Notes: generated by a model not told the origin, from the letters alone. DNA of 64,000 nucleotides from Oryzias latipes (GCF_002234675.1 NC_019878.2:25805264-25869263); one strand, 5' to 3'. Numbered from the stretch's first letter, positions 10,229 through 21,789 are shown. Program-made: numbers and translations.

Positions 10229-10314
10229 TGGAGGTGGAGGTTTGGAACCATCATTACATGGTTGAATGTATTTTGGATGTTTTCTTGTTAAAGAGGTTAC
10301 ATAATGTAGTGGCG
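9678..10314. repeat. Outer right arm of inverted duplication
   Basis: Inverted copy of 1-637. The match stops abruptly at 9678, inside the copy of TLR exon B, where decayed gypsy-type sequence begins. Confidence 0.93.
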
Positions 10315-10690
10315 GTCACGTGCACGTTGGGTCTGCTGGCAGCACGGGATTGTGGGATGAGATCTCCTGGTCAAAATAGGGCTGAGCATGGGAGTTTCTT
10401 TTTGCCCACGTTTCTTTTCATATGAGAGTTTTGTTGTTCCACCCTTAGTTAATTCTTCCTGTTATGTTTGTTTCTTTTTGTTGCACCATCAATGTGGGAA
10501 GGGGAGAGGGTGATGTCCCATGTGCGATGCTCAATGTTGTAGGTGTTTAAGATAAATTAGCTTAATGCCGGAAAAGAGGGATCACATTCAGCTTCTCTTT
10601 CTGCCTCCTGCTCTCTGAGACTGTTCAGAGTTGTGCGGTGTATGGGACACGGACAGCTCTCCAGCACAGCCAGTTGATTGACAGCTCAGC
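10305..10690 (+). repeat. LTR-like dispersed repeat, copy 1
   Basis: Begins TGTAGTGGCGGTCA and ends near CCAGTTGATTGACAGCT. A diverged copy lies at 22737-23125. The TG...CA-like ends suggest a solo LTR, but I find no target-site duplication. Confidence 0.5.
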
Positions 10691-10717
10691 TCTTGTTTTC
10701 ACCTCTCTTTTAACCAA

Positions 10718-10960
10718 CGTGTGTATGTGTGTGTATTTGTACCTGTGTGTGTGTGTCTGTACGTGTGTGTGTGTGTGTACGTGTGTGTCTGTATGTGTGT
10801 GTGTATTTCTACCTGTGTGTGTATTTGTACCGGTGTGTGTGTGTCTGTACGTGTGTGTGTATTTGTACCTGTGTGTGTGTGTCTGTATGTATGTGTGTAT
10901 TTGTGCCAGTGTGTGTGTAGTTGTATTCGCGTGTGTGTATTTGTATTTGTGTATTTCTTT
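10718..10960. repeat. GT-rich microsatellite
   Basis: Interrupted (GT)n with TATTTGTACC and TCTGTACGTG interruptions. Overlapping cysteine/valine-rich open frames here are artefacts of the repeat. Confidence 0.9.
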
Positions 10961-10982
10961 ATATTCTTTTACTTTTCCATTT

Positions 10983-12110
10983 TATCCAGTCAATTAACGA
11001 CTAGCTGTCCTCAGTTTTGTCAATATATCCTTTATTTTCTTTGTTTTCTTCATTTTATTTTTTTGTTGGTGAAAATCCTCCAATTGTAAAATCGAACACA
11101 TTCAGTGTTTTGATTTGGAAATTCCTGACAGACGCTGATCATGGTGCATAGAAGTCTGCTTTCAGCACGCTGATGTTCAGGCTAACATGTGAAATAAAGA
11201 ACAATGACCACTGAAAGCTGAAACTGCAGACAATGAAGTTTCTTTTGACATAAAAGCTCGACTTCAAAGAGACGCTGAAATCTGGGAAATCCAGGACATA
11301 AAATGACACTTCAACAGTTTGAACCAAAACTCGAAGAAGGGAGAGTAGCCTCAGACCCAGGTCAGTGGCAGACCTTTTCTCACAAAACCATTATGGTCCA
11401 GTGTCGTGGGAAAGAGGAGCGCAGAAAGCCGATGCCGGGCTTTGTTCCCTCTCTCTGTATCATTACTAAACCTGTCAGAGGTTTTGTTAACAGCTCTGGA
11501 AACCGGAAAAGTTCCACATTTCTTGTGTGGATCAATACGGAGCCGGCCCACAGAACATTTTCTTCAGCATCCTTTAGATTTATGTACCACTGAAAAAAAC
11601 ATCCAACCATGAAGCTGTATTTTTGGCACAATGTGATCAATCCAACGTCACAAGAGTCAAAAGGAAGCTTTTTCAAATGGAGACGTTAGAAGTCTTTTTT
11701 AGGTTTGTTTGTCGTCAGAGTCTCTATGTTTATCACGTGGAACTTCATTTTTTTCACGGAAGAAGGTTCATCTCGCCATCTGCTGTCTCCAAACATCACA
11801 AAGACACAACATTTTACTAAAAGGATTCTTTATTAAAATCTTTTACAAACACAAAGGTCACTTTTTACAAACAAAGTTCTTTCTTACTTGATCTTAGAGC
11901 ACAGAGACGCCGGAGCGGACAAATCTCAGCACAAAGTTTTTAGTGAGTCTTTAAGCCAACTGTGTATTCGAACACTACACTTCTCTGTTTATAAAACAGA
12001 ACAGAAATAGGGAAGGGTCCCACTCCAGCTCCTGGATGTCTGCGCTGAAGCCAGCAGAAAACTGCAGAGCTGCCGGGGAAGCTTTCCTCCAGACCGCTGA
12101 GTTGTGAACT
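10983..12110. other. Intergenic / 3' region of chemokine gene
   Basis: No convincing gene or repeat. Short open frames on both strands show no family signature. The chemokine 3' UTR probably occupies roughly 11815-12110. Confidence 0.5.
11829..11834 (-). terminator. Candidate polyadenylation signal of the chemokine gene
   Basis: AATAAA on the minus strand (TTTATT on plus), about 280 bases after the chemokine stop codon. Confidence 0.45.
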
Positions 12111-12159
12111 CTAGTCTGCAGAGGTGTTGAGGACCTGAGCAGCCTTCCTCTTCCTTTCC
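12111..12159 (-). CDS. ccl25: Chemokine exon 4 (basic C-terminal tail)
   Basis: Acceptor TTTCTTGTAG; encodes EERKRKAAQVLNTSAD and the TAG stop. Confidence 0.75.
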
Positions 12160-12716
12160 CTACAAGAAACATGAGAGGAGTTGAATGAACAGCCAAGCAT
12201 CCCAGCACCATGCAAAGCAAAGAAAGGCCTTTCTACTCACTCCACACAGAGCTGGAGCTTCTGGGTCCATCTCATGCTGGGATCTGCACACAGGAACTTC
12301 CCTGGAAGGTGGAGACTGTGGAGGAAGACCACAGTCACATGAATGCTCTGCACATCTCTGCTTCTGTCCTCAACTGGTTTCTCTGAAGTTTCATCTTCAA
12401 AAACCTGCCCTGAGGGTCTGAAGGCAGTGAAGCTGCTGCCTGCTCTCACTCACATGACGGCGGGCAGGTCGCAGGAACCGGTGATGGTTTGGATGCTGTA
12501 GCCCAGAAGGAGTTTGCAGGGCGGCCGGCGCCTGCTGTAGCTCAAGCAGCAGCTGGCTGTCAACACACAGACACTGATGAACACAGTCCTGGGAATCAGT
12601 CTGAAGGATTGTTGGTCACAGAGCATGGACTCACCTGAATGGGCGCTGCTGAGGAAGGTGGAGAGGAAGAGGAGGGAGCACAGAGCCGCTGCCAGGCACG
12701 CTTTGCTGTTTGTCAT
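12111..12716 (-). CDS. ccl25: CC chemokine, CCL25-like, four exons
   Basis: Small secreted leukocyte attractant of 102 aa. Exons: 12716..12635, 12556..12454, 12315..12241 and 12159..12111 (82+103+75+49 nt, in phase to a TAG stop). A signal peptide (MTNSKACLAAALCSLLFLS...) precedes the mature ASCCLSYSRRRPPCKL with the CC pair. The core YSIQTITGSCDLPAVI and KFLCADPSMRWTQKL supply the third and fourth cysteines. A basic ERKRKAAQ tail follows. The IQ...GSC.LPA pattern is closest to CCL25 from memory; CCL19/CCL20-like is the alternative. Mammalian CCL25 recruits CCR9-positive T cells, and the fish role is inferred. Confidence 0.82.
12241..12315 (-). CDS. ccl25: Chemokine exon 3
   Basis: Acceptor CCTCCACAG; encodes LHLPGKFLCADPSMRWTQKL with the fourth conserved cysteine; donor GTGGA|GTGAGT. 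Confidence 0.8.
12454..12556 (-). CDS. ccl25: Chemokine exon 2 (CC motif and core)
   Basis: Acceptor GTTGACAG; encodes SCCLSYSRRRPPCKLLLGYS and IQTITGSCDLPAV; donor GTCAT|GTGAGTGAG. Confidence 0.82.
12635..12716 (-). CDS. ccl25: Chemokine exon 1 (signal peptide)
   Basis: ATG at 12716; 27 codons of signal peptide; donor CATTCAG|GTGAGT. Confidence 0.82.
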
Positions 12717-12830
12717 CGTGCTTCTGATGTCCGAGCGTCTCTGTGACAGAGCTGAAGAGGCTCGTCTGCACGTCTTGGAGATGGAGTGTGTGCAAGCACT
12801 CACGGCTGAAATACTAAACACCTGCTGTCT

Positions 12831-12840
12831 GGAAATTCCC
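12831..12840 (-). promoter_or_regulatory. Kappa-B motif upstream of the chemokine
   Basis: GGGAATTTCC on the minus strand, a textbook NF-kappa-B site, 115 bases upstream of the chemokine ATG. It fits inflammatory induction, but function is inferred. Confidence 0.55.
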
Positions 12841-12899
12841 AGCTCGGGGAGGGGCTTAAGTTAGGATCTATTTTTAGAACAAATGAGGAGCTGAAAATA

Positions 12900-14320
12900 G
12901 AAATGTGCCTTAAAAAAGTAACAGGAAAAGAGGCGGGGCTTAGATTCTCAGCTCTGTTTACAGCTGTAAAATGTGCAGTTTTCTCTTTTGGTGACACAGC
13001 ATTGGTGCAGCTAGAACGTAACTCTGCTGCTGAAAACAGACGTCTTTCCCACTTTGAGCAGTCGCTTTGAACGAGCTTTTTATTCTGAAAAGGAATGAAG
13101 ATGATCCTCTTTAGGGGTCATTTTAGGACAGTGAATGATGTTCTGTTCAGTCACTGAAGAGCAGGAGGAACAACTTTATTTTCTCCCAAACTCTTTGGCT
13201 TAACGTTGACACTAAAACTGTGTGTTTGTTGCAGCAGAAGGCAGCATCAGGCCATGAAAGTGTCTGCTGATAATGTATCATGTGAAATGCAAACACTTAG
13301 AAAAATCGCCGTAGTTGGAATTCAACTGGAGAAGATTAAAGGAAAAATGTGTGACTCACAGATCTTTTTAAAACTTTAAAGTCTTTGACATCAGACACAA
13401 ACGGACACAAATAGAGTGGCTGAGCTTTGGATCCCATCAGCTGCCAGGATGGAAATGATTGACTTTGTGATGACAAACAGTCACTGTAGAGGTCGGAGGA
13501 ATGTCTGGAATTTCACCGCGGTTCAAAGTTCTTTCATTGATGTTTGTCCCGCTCAAACCCAACAGAAAAACGTGGATTTATGGGAGAAGGTAATCATGGA
13601 GCTCACACGGTCCACCTCCGGCTTCCTGACGTTCCCCAACAATACTCCCAGAGTTCTGGTTTAGCAGGTCCCATCCTCTGGTTATTTTCTACTGGTTCTT
13701 CTGTCTCCACAGGAGTACTGGATTACTGTTGGGGACCCCGACACACCTGCAATCCATCCGCATCACCTTGGTTGTTAAAAAAAAAATCAGACCTTAAAAA
13801 GAACTTTGTCTTTGCCTGTATTTGTATTCCACTTGTTTTTTTTTCTTGTCTTCCAGCCTGACCATTCTCTTGGATTATATTAATTTATTGACTCCACCGA
13901 CCACCTACCACACCACCATCCTTCTGAAATCGGTAGGGAGCTTCTATCTTTCTCATGGCACCAGTCAACTTTCGTCGCCATGTTAACGATGGGAAAAGTG
14001 ACTGCGGTCATTATGAGGAAAGTCTTGTTTTTTGCAGATAATAGTCATAAAATTTATGGACTGATCTCAGAAAATATTGCAATGAAAGAATGAATAAAAG
14101 TCTAACCCTTCAGGTTTTTCAGAGTGCAAAGTTGTGAAAGATATTCCCCCATGATTTTGCGTTTGCTCTAAACCATCACATTACCAACTGTATGTCTGCC
14201 TGTAGTCTGCTAGCAAGGAAATGTTCATTTTATTACTTTTGTCACAGATCAAAAACCTGACAAGCAGTGCAATGCATTCAGTGTTTCTTCAATTTACAGA
14301 ATAATTGTCCAAAAGCAGAG
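12900..14320. other. Intergenic, nothing recognised
   Basis: AT-rich sequence with scattered short open frames. No domain, splice-consistent exon or clear repeat seen. Confidence 0.5.
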
Positions 14321-14324
14321 TACA

Positions 14325-14625
14325 GAATTCAATTCAATTCTATTCTATTTGTATAACCCACAACAACAGTGGTCTCAATGGACTCAATGGACATACCGGT
14401 AATTGTGTAATAAAAATGAAATCAGTCATAAAATACAATAGGTAATGGCTAAACTAATCAGACTGTGTTATTAAACTGGACATCCCTGCCCTTAGACCCT
14501 CCTTCTCGGTGAGGAAAAACTCCTAGAGAAACCAATTCTGGAAAAAAACGCAGAAACCTCAGGGGTGTCCACATGAAGGAGGGATCCTCCCCCAGGACGG
14601 ACAGGCGATGTCAAATCTCAAAGAT
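14325..14625 (-). repeat. Dispersed retroposon 3' part, copy 1 (inverted relative to 58560)
   Basis: Its reverse complement matches 58560-58850 (CTGTCCGTCCTGGGGGAGG, AGGAGGGTCTAAG, TTATTACACAATTACC). The sense strand ends in a TTGAATTGAATT-type tail typical of fish non-LTR retroposons. The family is not fixed. Confidence 0.65.
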
Positions 14626-14814
14626 GTCAAGAAGTCCTGCTAGTTTGTGGGAGATGACCCTAATCCTGGATTCTCTTTTTACATCCTGTTTCTCACATTT
14701 GAAGTGTTTCTGTGATGAACATTGCAGAATAAATCAAAGATTTTGAATCTGTGTCAGACCTGTGTACGGAGCCCGTGTCCTGACATTAAGATATAAAAAT
14801 ATCGCTTGTTCCCA

Positions 14815-14960
14815 CAGATTATTATCTCGTTCGCACAAAATACTATTCCGTTCCCACAAGATACTATTCCGTTCCCCCGAAATTATTAATTTGTGCAAAC
14901 GCAATAATTATGTCGCTCGAACGCAATAATTAATCCGATCGAACGCAATAATTGTTCACG
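14815..14960. repeat. Short degenerate tandem repeats
   Basis: Repeated AATACTATTCCGTTCCCACA and CGAACGCAATAATTA units, roughly inverted with respect to each other. They may be the end of a DNA transposon. No family assigned. Confidence 0.5.
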
Positions 14961-14976
14961 TCATAAGTCATTCACG

Positions 14977-15745
14977 CGGATATGCTCTCTGTCTCCCTCT
15001 GTCTCCTCTGGCAGAAGCCGCTTTCAGCGGTAACTTCTGGGTCTCTGTGACCCATATTCGTTCAAAAAAGGAACATAAAAAACAGAAATGATCATTTTAT
15101 TACTGTCTCAATGAATATAAGAAAAATATCAAAAGATTTATGATAACTAGGCTGCTTTGTCATACGATAGCTCCTGCTAGGCTACTACTAGCGCCGCCGC
15201 AGAGCTCTTTGATGTATGACGGCGTTTGGGCAACTGGCTGGTCGGTTGACAGACAGCTGATATTGTAGTTTAGGGTCGAATAGGAATAAAAATATTCAGG
15301 ACTTGTCTTTTATTAACTTTAGCAGTTGCTTTACATTCGAAGGCTATTAGGCTACATGCTAACTGACTAGCCGATCATATCCTGTTATTAATTTACGTCA
15401 TAGATTTACAGCAGATACCTTGACATTTCTGTCTGTGTGTGTCTCATTACATTGCATTGAAGACACGGAGGATGTTTAGAGAACAGATTTATTTATTTTA
15501 AAAAGCACAAAAGCATCCATCGTATTCACGTTCATTCACATGATGATCTGGTACGCCCTCTGGTCATCTTGCTGCAAAAGCCGCTTCCTGCCGCTACTTC
15601 CGTGTCTCTGTGAGCATTCAATAGGGGTAAAAATAAAAGCAAAAATGGTCGATCTGTTATTGTCTCGATGAAAATCTGAAAAATATATTAAGCTGGCTGC
15701 TTCGCCTAATGCACTTACCTTTAGCTCGTAGCATAACAACAATAG
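14977..15745 (+). repeat. Two diverged direct repeat units
   Basis: A block at about 14977-15180 (GCAGAAGCCGCTTTCAGCGG, TGTCTCAATGAA, GGCTGCTTTG) recurs at about 15550-15745 (GCAAAAGCCGCTTCCTGCCG, TGTCTCGATGAA, GGCTGCTTCG). There is no coding signal. Confidence 0.5.
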
Positions 15746-15870
15746 CAGTACGTCATGTTTCCCAGCATGCTTAGCGGCCAATCATTGGCCAATCACCGTG
15801 TCCCTGTGACCAAGGTTTAACAACAAGACCAATGATTGGCCGCTAAGCATGCTGGGAAACATGACGTACT
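15746..15870. repeat. Perfect 43-bp inverted repeat with 39-bp spacer
   Basis: The left arm begins CAGTACGTCATGTTTCCC at 15746 and the right arm ends GGGAAACATGACGTACTG at 15870. All 43 arm positions pair. It sits just upstream of the L1-type LINE. Confidence 0.88.
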
Positions 15871-16055
15871 GTTTACTATTTTCAATTTATAGTATGCATG
15901 TATTGTGAGGGCGAACCAAAATGGCAGCCTGAGCAGACGCTCCTTTTCATCCAGCTGCGCTAAAAAGTTATTATTACTTTGGAAAATTAGCAACTTAAAC
16001 GCTGAATAATCTTTTCTGCTGACCCTGAACACCCTGAATGTTTACTGCTCCTAAA

Positions 16056-16973
16056 ATGGATTCCCGAGATAGAAAATGAAGCTCAAAGCAAAAAAATAAA
16101 AGTTTGGCTAATGCTAACAACACAACTGCTAGCGGCTGTGACTCGGGCAAGGCGGATCATGACTACGTTAAAGTTCCTGACGACCAAGATATGTGTGGAG
16201 AGGAAGAATTCCCTCCCTTACCTCTCTCAGAGGACGGAACACCTTGCAAAGAACCTGCGCTCAAGAAGGCATTGTTTGCAACTCCCAAAGGCAAAGGTGA
16301 GAAAAGTGTTGACGGCAACCAGGAAATCGTAGCTGTTTTATCAGAACTGATCAACACTCGCTTTGACAGCTTGGAACAACTGATTAATACCAACTCACTT
16401 AAAATTGAAGACCTTAAGAAATCAGTTGACTTTGCTTTCGGTGAAATCCAAGATTTAAAGAAGAGACTTGACGTAATTGAGAGGAAAACAAACAAAGATG
16501 GCGCCACCATCCTCCAGCTACAAGAAAGACTAATTGAGTCCGAGCGCTACTCGAGACGCTGGAATCTAAAACTGTACGGAGTACCAGAGACTGTGGCCAA
16601 AGAAGATGTAAAGAAGGAAACCATCCGAATCTGCCAGAGTGTTTTTCCTGAAGCTAAAAGCAAACTGCCTGACGTGATTGACGTTGTTCACCGGTTGGGA
16701 AAAATGAAGGAAAATGAAAGGAAACCCAGAGGAATCATCGTACAGTTTACCTCCAGAACCCTCCGAGACGCCGTGTGGAAAGCTGCGAAAAACAGCTCTT
16801 TTCTGAAAGAGCGCCATCTCCACTTCACCAAAGATCTCTGTGCGGCAGATCGCGAGAGAAGAGCGGCGCTGTGGCCAATGATTGAGGCAGCCAGACGAGA
16901 AGGGAAAACAGCGTACTACGTCGGTCCTCGAGCATATATCAATGGTATAGAAGTCGGCCTGCCTGAGACCTAA
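16056..16973 (+). pseudogene. LINE ORF1 (L1-type RNA-binding protein), one early stop
   Basis: ATG at 16056 is followed after seven codons by an in-frame TGA (16077-16079). From there the frame is open to 16973. It shows an acidic N-terminus, a coiled coil (LEQLINTNSLKIEDLKKSVD onward), the RRM-like block (RRWNLKLYGVPE, VIDVVHRLGKM, GIIVQFTSRTLRDAVWKAA) and the C-terminal domain (YVGPRAYINGIEV). In L1 this protein forms trimers that coat LINE RNA. A CGA-to-TGA change would explain the stop. No ATG occurs between the stop and the conserved region. Confidence 0.85.
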
Positions 16974-17297
16974 ACACTGGACTGTCTACCCGACGATATC
17001 AGCTCATCCATCTTTTTGTTCTCTAGCGGTTTGCAATCTAACTTTATTGAAAATTGGCCATTCATGTTAATATCTTAATATGGTCGTCAGGTTTTTCTGG
17101 TTCATAAGTTCAAGTCACTTTATATTTGAGCCTGAATGTGTTTAATTCAGCATATTTTTTCATCCATTTGAATTTTACATTAGCGTAAATGTAAAAATTG
17201 AACATTTATTTTCCTATTTTTTATTTATTTTTAGCACACTGGTTGATGCAACACAGCTCACCAACTAAAGTTCTTACTTTATCATCTTCTCTTTGTT

Positions 17298-20200
17298 ATG
17301 TCTTTATCTTTAGGTTCATTGAATGCCAGGGGGTTAAAAAATGCTACAAAGCGTAAAGCTCTTTTCTTGTTTGCCAAAAAGTTAAACACAGATTTTTTCT
17401 TTTTTCAAGAGTCTCACTCTACAAAAGATGATACCAATTTTTGGAGATCTCAATGGGGTGATAACATTTTCCTCTCTCATGGTAGTCAGCACTCAGCTGG
17501 CACTCTTACGGTAAAACATAAATTTGAAGGTGACATTCTTTCACATAAATGTGACACTGAGGGTCATTTTATCTGTATGGCCTTGGCCTATGAAAAAAAG
17601 ACTTTTATAGTAATTAATGTATACGGTTACAATGCAAAACGTGACAACTCTCAACTCCTATCTATAGTAGAAAATGATTTAATAGAATGTTTAAACAAAT
17701 ATCCCAATGCAATTATTATCATTGGAGGAGACCTGAATATGGTGTTAGACTGCCAACTGGATAGATGGCCACCACAAACTGATAATCCTAATGCCGAACT
17801 TCTCTCATTTATCCAAAAATTTAATTTAAAAGATCCTTGGAGAGAGAAATTCCCAACAAAATCAAGTTTTACATGGAGCAACAAAAATGGCTCCCACCAG
17901 TCTCGTATAGATTATTGGCTTGTTTCTGATTGTTTAGATACAGATGACATTAATATTGATATTTTTCCTTCTCCTCTTACTGATCACAAAGCAATACAGA
18001 TTTCCATTAAATTAAACCAAAATAAATCTAGAATTAAAAAAGCATATTGGATCCTTAACAATTCTCTACTTAAGCTTGCTATCGTGGAAAAACAAATTTC
18101 TGAAAGTGTCTCATATTACTTTGAAAAAGCTGTAGCTGAAAACTCTTATAGTAATAACTGGGAATTATTCAAATATGATATTGCAAACTACCTTAGGAAA
18201 CTTAGTTCTAATTTAAATAAGTCCAGGAAGGAAAAATAGGATAAAGTCATAAATGACATAACAAGATTATCTCAAATATGTCCAGTAAATCAATCTGAAG
18301 ATGACAAAATTAACTTAAATTCTTTACAAAATAAACTGGATGAGATTTATAAAAATCGTGCTGAAGGCGCATTTGTCAGATCTCGACTAAAATGGCTGGA
18401 AGAGGGTGAAAGCAATTCTTCTTACTTCTTCCAATTAGAAAAGCATCGTGCTAAATCAAATACACTACACCAGTTAAATATTGATGGCCAACTAAACTCA
18501 AACCCCTCTGTTATTGCTAAATTTGTTAGTTCTTTCTATAGTAAACTTTATGCTGTTAATGATTCCACTGACAATCCCCGACAGTTTTTAGATAACATTA
18601 ATTCACAATCTATTAATCCCTCTGAACGTCAAATCTGTGACTCCCCTGTCACTGTTAACGAAATACTGACTTCTATAAAAAACTGAAAAATAACAAATCT
18701 CCTGGACCAGATGGATTAACTGGGGAATTTTACAAACAATTTAGTATCTCAATTGCTCCTTTTTTAACGCAGGTCTTCTTAGAAAGCCTTCGCCAAGGCA
18801 CTCTTCCTCCAACACTGAATCAAGGAGTGATCACTCTCCTCCCAAAACCCAAAAAAGACACTCTCAATATTGATAACTGGCGCCCGATCAGTTTATTGAA
18901 TAATGATTATAAAATTATTGCCTCTGTATTTGCTCACAGACTGAAATCAGCCTTGGACTCTGTAATTGGAGAAACCCAGTCAGGATTTATGCACAGAAGA
19001 CATATTTCTAATAACATCCGGCTTGTACTAGATATTTTAGATTATTCACATTTAATAACAGATGAAAGTTACATTCTTTTTTTGGACTTCTATAAAGCTT
19101 TTGATTCAATTAATCACACATTTCTTTTTAGCTGCCTTCACAAATTCGGTTTTGGCTCTTATTTTTGCGATGCAATAAAACTGTTATACAGTAATGCTAA
19201 CTGCTCAGTAAAACTAAAATATGGTACTTCTCCCCGTTTTAATATTAAAAGAGGAATTCGACAGGGTTGCCCCATCTCGCCGTATCTATTTTTATTAGCC
19301 ACTCAAACTCTGGCAGATTACATAACTATTAATGATTTGAAAGGCATCTCTGTCTTTGGTAAAGAGATTCTTATTAGCCAATTAGCTGATGATACGACCC
19401 TTTTTTTGAAAGATAGCAGTCAAATTCCTCGAGCACTAAATCTAATAAAAGCTTTTTCTAATGTCTCTGGACTTCATCTTAACATTAAAAAATGTGAATT
19501 AATATCTATCAAAAATGATCAAACAGGATCCATATGTGAAATCCCCATCAAAGAAAGTGTAACATATTTAGGGATTACCATCACCAAAAACGAACTAGAG
19601 AGAAGTTCTTTAAATTTTAGTCCCGTAATAGAGAAAACCAGAAAACGTTTTAACTTATGGCTTCAAAGAGACCTGAGCCTAAAAGGAAGAGTCCTGCTGT
19701 CAAAGGCAGAGGGAATCTCTCGACTCACTTACTCTGCATTATCTCTGTACGTAGACAATCAAACATTAAAATCTGTTGACCAAATTTTATTTAACTTTAT
19801 CTGGAAAAACCGTATACATTATTTAAAAAAATCTGTGGTAATGAACTCGTACGAGAATGGAGGACTAAACTTCTTGATTTTATAACCCTAAATAACACAT
19901 TTAAAATAAACTGGATCAAATCTTACCTAAAAAATCCTACTTCAATTTGGAATATATTTCCCCATTTTATATTTTCAAACTTAGGCAACCTTAACTTTCT
20001 TCTCCTTTGTCATTACAATGTTGAGAAAATACCAGCTAAACTATCAGCATTCCACAAACAAGCTCTTCTTGCATGGGCACTTCTATACAAACATAATTTC
20101 TCTCCCCATAACTTCTTTATTTGGAACAACAAATATTTATTATACAAGAATAAATCTTTATTTTTTCCACATTGGTTTGAGAAAAAAATTCTAGTGGTGA

Positions 20201-21021
20201 GCCAACTTTTTGACACGAACGGGCATTTATTAAGTTTTACTGAATTCAACGCTAAATATAATCTGGCTGTGACTCCTAAAGAGTATGCCATTGTGTTTGA
20301 TGCTGTTTCCAAAGAAATATGCCAAATGTTTAAAACAACTGCTACGAATGAAGAAATGCCCTCTATGGATGCAACTGCCACCACCACAGGAAAAATTTGT
20401 TTTACCCCCACACACAAGAATAACAACAAAAAAATACGTGTGTTGTTTCAAAGGGACGTCATTTCTGTACCGTGTACTAAAACCTACTGGAGACGTTTTG
20501 TTCCCGACAGTATCTGGAAGAAAGGATGGAGTGTCACCCAAAAATTTATGATAAATAATAAAATGAAAGAAGTATCTTTTAAAATAATTCACAAAATTTA
20601 CCCCACCAATCAATTTATGCTAAAATACATTAAAACAATTGACCCTAACTGTATTTTTTGCAAAGAATATCCAGAAACAATTAACCATCTTTTTTGGAAT
20701 TGTGCTATAATTAGAATCTTTTGGAAAAAATGTTTACAATTTATTAGAAATCGCATTCACCCCAACTTTAATCTAAAGTTTGAACATATAATTTTTGGCT
20801 TTCATAATAAAAATTTGGACTCAAATAAAAAACTCATAATTAATCTTATTATTATTTTTGGCAAATTTTATATACATAAATGTAAATTTTCTTCATCTTC
20901 AATTTTTTTCCCTGTTTTAATGAAACAAATTGAAATGTATATTAGTAACATCTCCAAGAGTCTTAATCAGAAAGCTGTATGTCTATATGAAAGTTGCAGA
21001 AACATGAATTTTTTTATGTAA
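17298..21021 (+). pseudogene. LINE ORF2: endonuclease and reverse transcriptase, three lesions
   Basis: ATG at 17298 begins MSLSLGSLNARGLKN, an APE-type endonuclease start. QESHS, GGDLNMVLD, SRIDYWLVS and LTDHKAIQ mark endonuclease motifs. An in-frame TAG at 18237-18239, a one-base shift near 18680 (just before the KSPGPDG region) and another near 19873 break the frame. RT motifs follow: WRPISLLNNDYKI, FLDFYKAFDS, GIRQGCPISPYLF, LADDTTLFL. The last frame (to 21021) includes a CXXC...HLFWNC finger typical of L1/Tx1 C-termini. Not translatable as one protein as it stands. Confidence 0.9.
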
Positions 21022-21150
21022 AATATATTTAATATGTATGCTCCCCTGGCATATTTGAATTTTATTTTGTAAAATTGTGTTTTGTATTGTTTGTATTGTA
21101 ATTTATTGAATTGTTTTAATGTATAAAATATTTATCAAAAGAACAGCTTT

Positions 21151-21789
21151 TATGTTCTGGTGATCTGTCCATCACTGAGTTTTTATATTTAAAATGTTCA
21201 AACTGTCTCAAAGTATAAGGCTTTGTCGTGTTTTTGCACTTGATTTAGTTCATTTCAGTTCATATGAGTCAAGGCAAGTGAGCCAATACTTTTGGCTCAC
21301 TTGCCTTGGACTGGTTCCAAAACAGTTTCACAACAGAGCCGTGCCTCAGGAGTTTGTTCTCTGTCAAGAATGTTACCCTGACGCAAAACCATCTCTTCCT
21401 GTCGGACGGCTTTACAGCAAAAACAGACGTCATGACATCTGTTTGACTTTCACATTCCTGCCGAGTGAAGGAAGGTCAGAACATGTGAGAGTGAACTTCT
21501 ACTAGAAATAAATTGAGGGTTGCAAACATTTGAATAATGGAATTTAAGCAGGAAGAATCTTTGAAAAGAAATGTAACAGCAGATTTGCGCACACGCAGCA
21601 GCAGATTTGAGCAGTTGTAATCGCCGATTTGAGGTTGTAACTCTAAATGAACACATGACAATGGTAATATGTCAGTTTTGATTTTATCTGTCAAACTTTA
21701 TGGCAGAAGATTTTTACATACAGATGCAGATTTTTGGTGATCTCACAAATTCTCACATTCAATCTACAAGCTGTCCATGTTGACACATT
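21151..21789. other. Intergenic, hairpin only
   Basis: No gene recognised; contains the perfect hairpin at 21270-21308. Confidence 0.5.
21270..21308. repeat. 17-bp perfect hairpin, 5-base loop
   Basis: CAAGGCAAGTGAGCCAA, loop TACTT, then TTGGCTCACTTGCCTTG. Strong stem; no T run or known RNA family seen. Confidence 0.85.

Larger units (their letters stand above)
15900..21150 (+). mobile_element. Nearly full-length L1/Tx1-type LINE
   Basis: Contains a 5' region, ORF1 and ORF2 in order with few lesions. The 5' end is set near GAGGGCGAACCAAAATGGCAGC and the 3' end in AT-rich sequence after 21021; both limits are approximate. I see no clear target-site duplication or poly-A tail. Confidence 0.85.

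Noticed and set aside
10638..11089. Cysteine/valine-rich proteins
   Set aside because: Translations of a GT microsatellite.
11351..11676. Overlapping 66-98 aa frames near the chemokine
   Set aside because: Several frames overlap on both strands, none with domain features or splice support.
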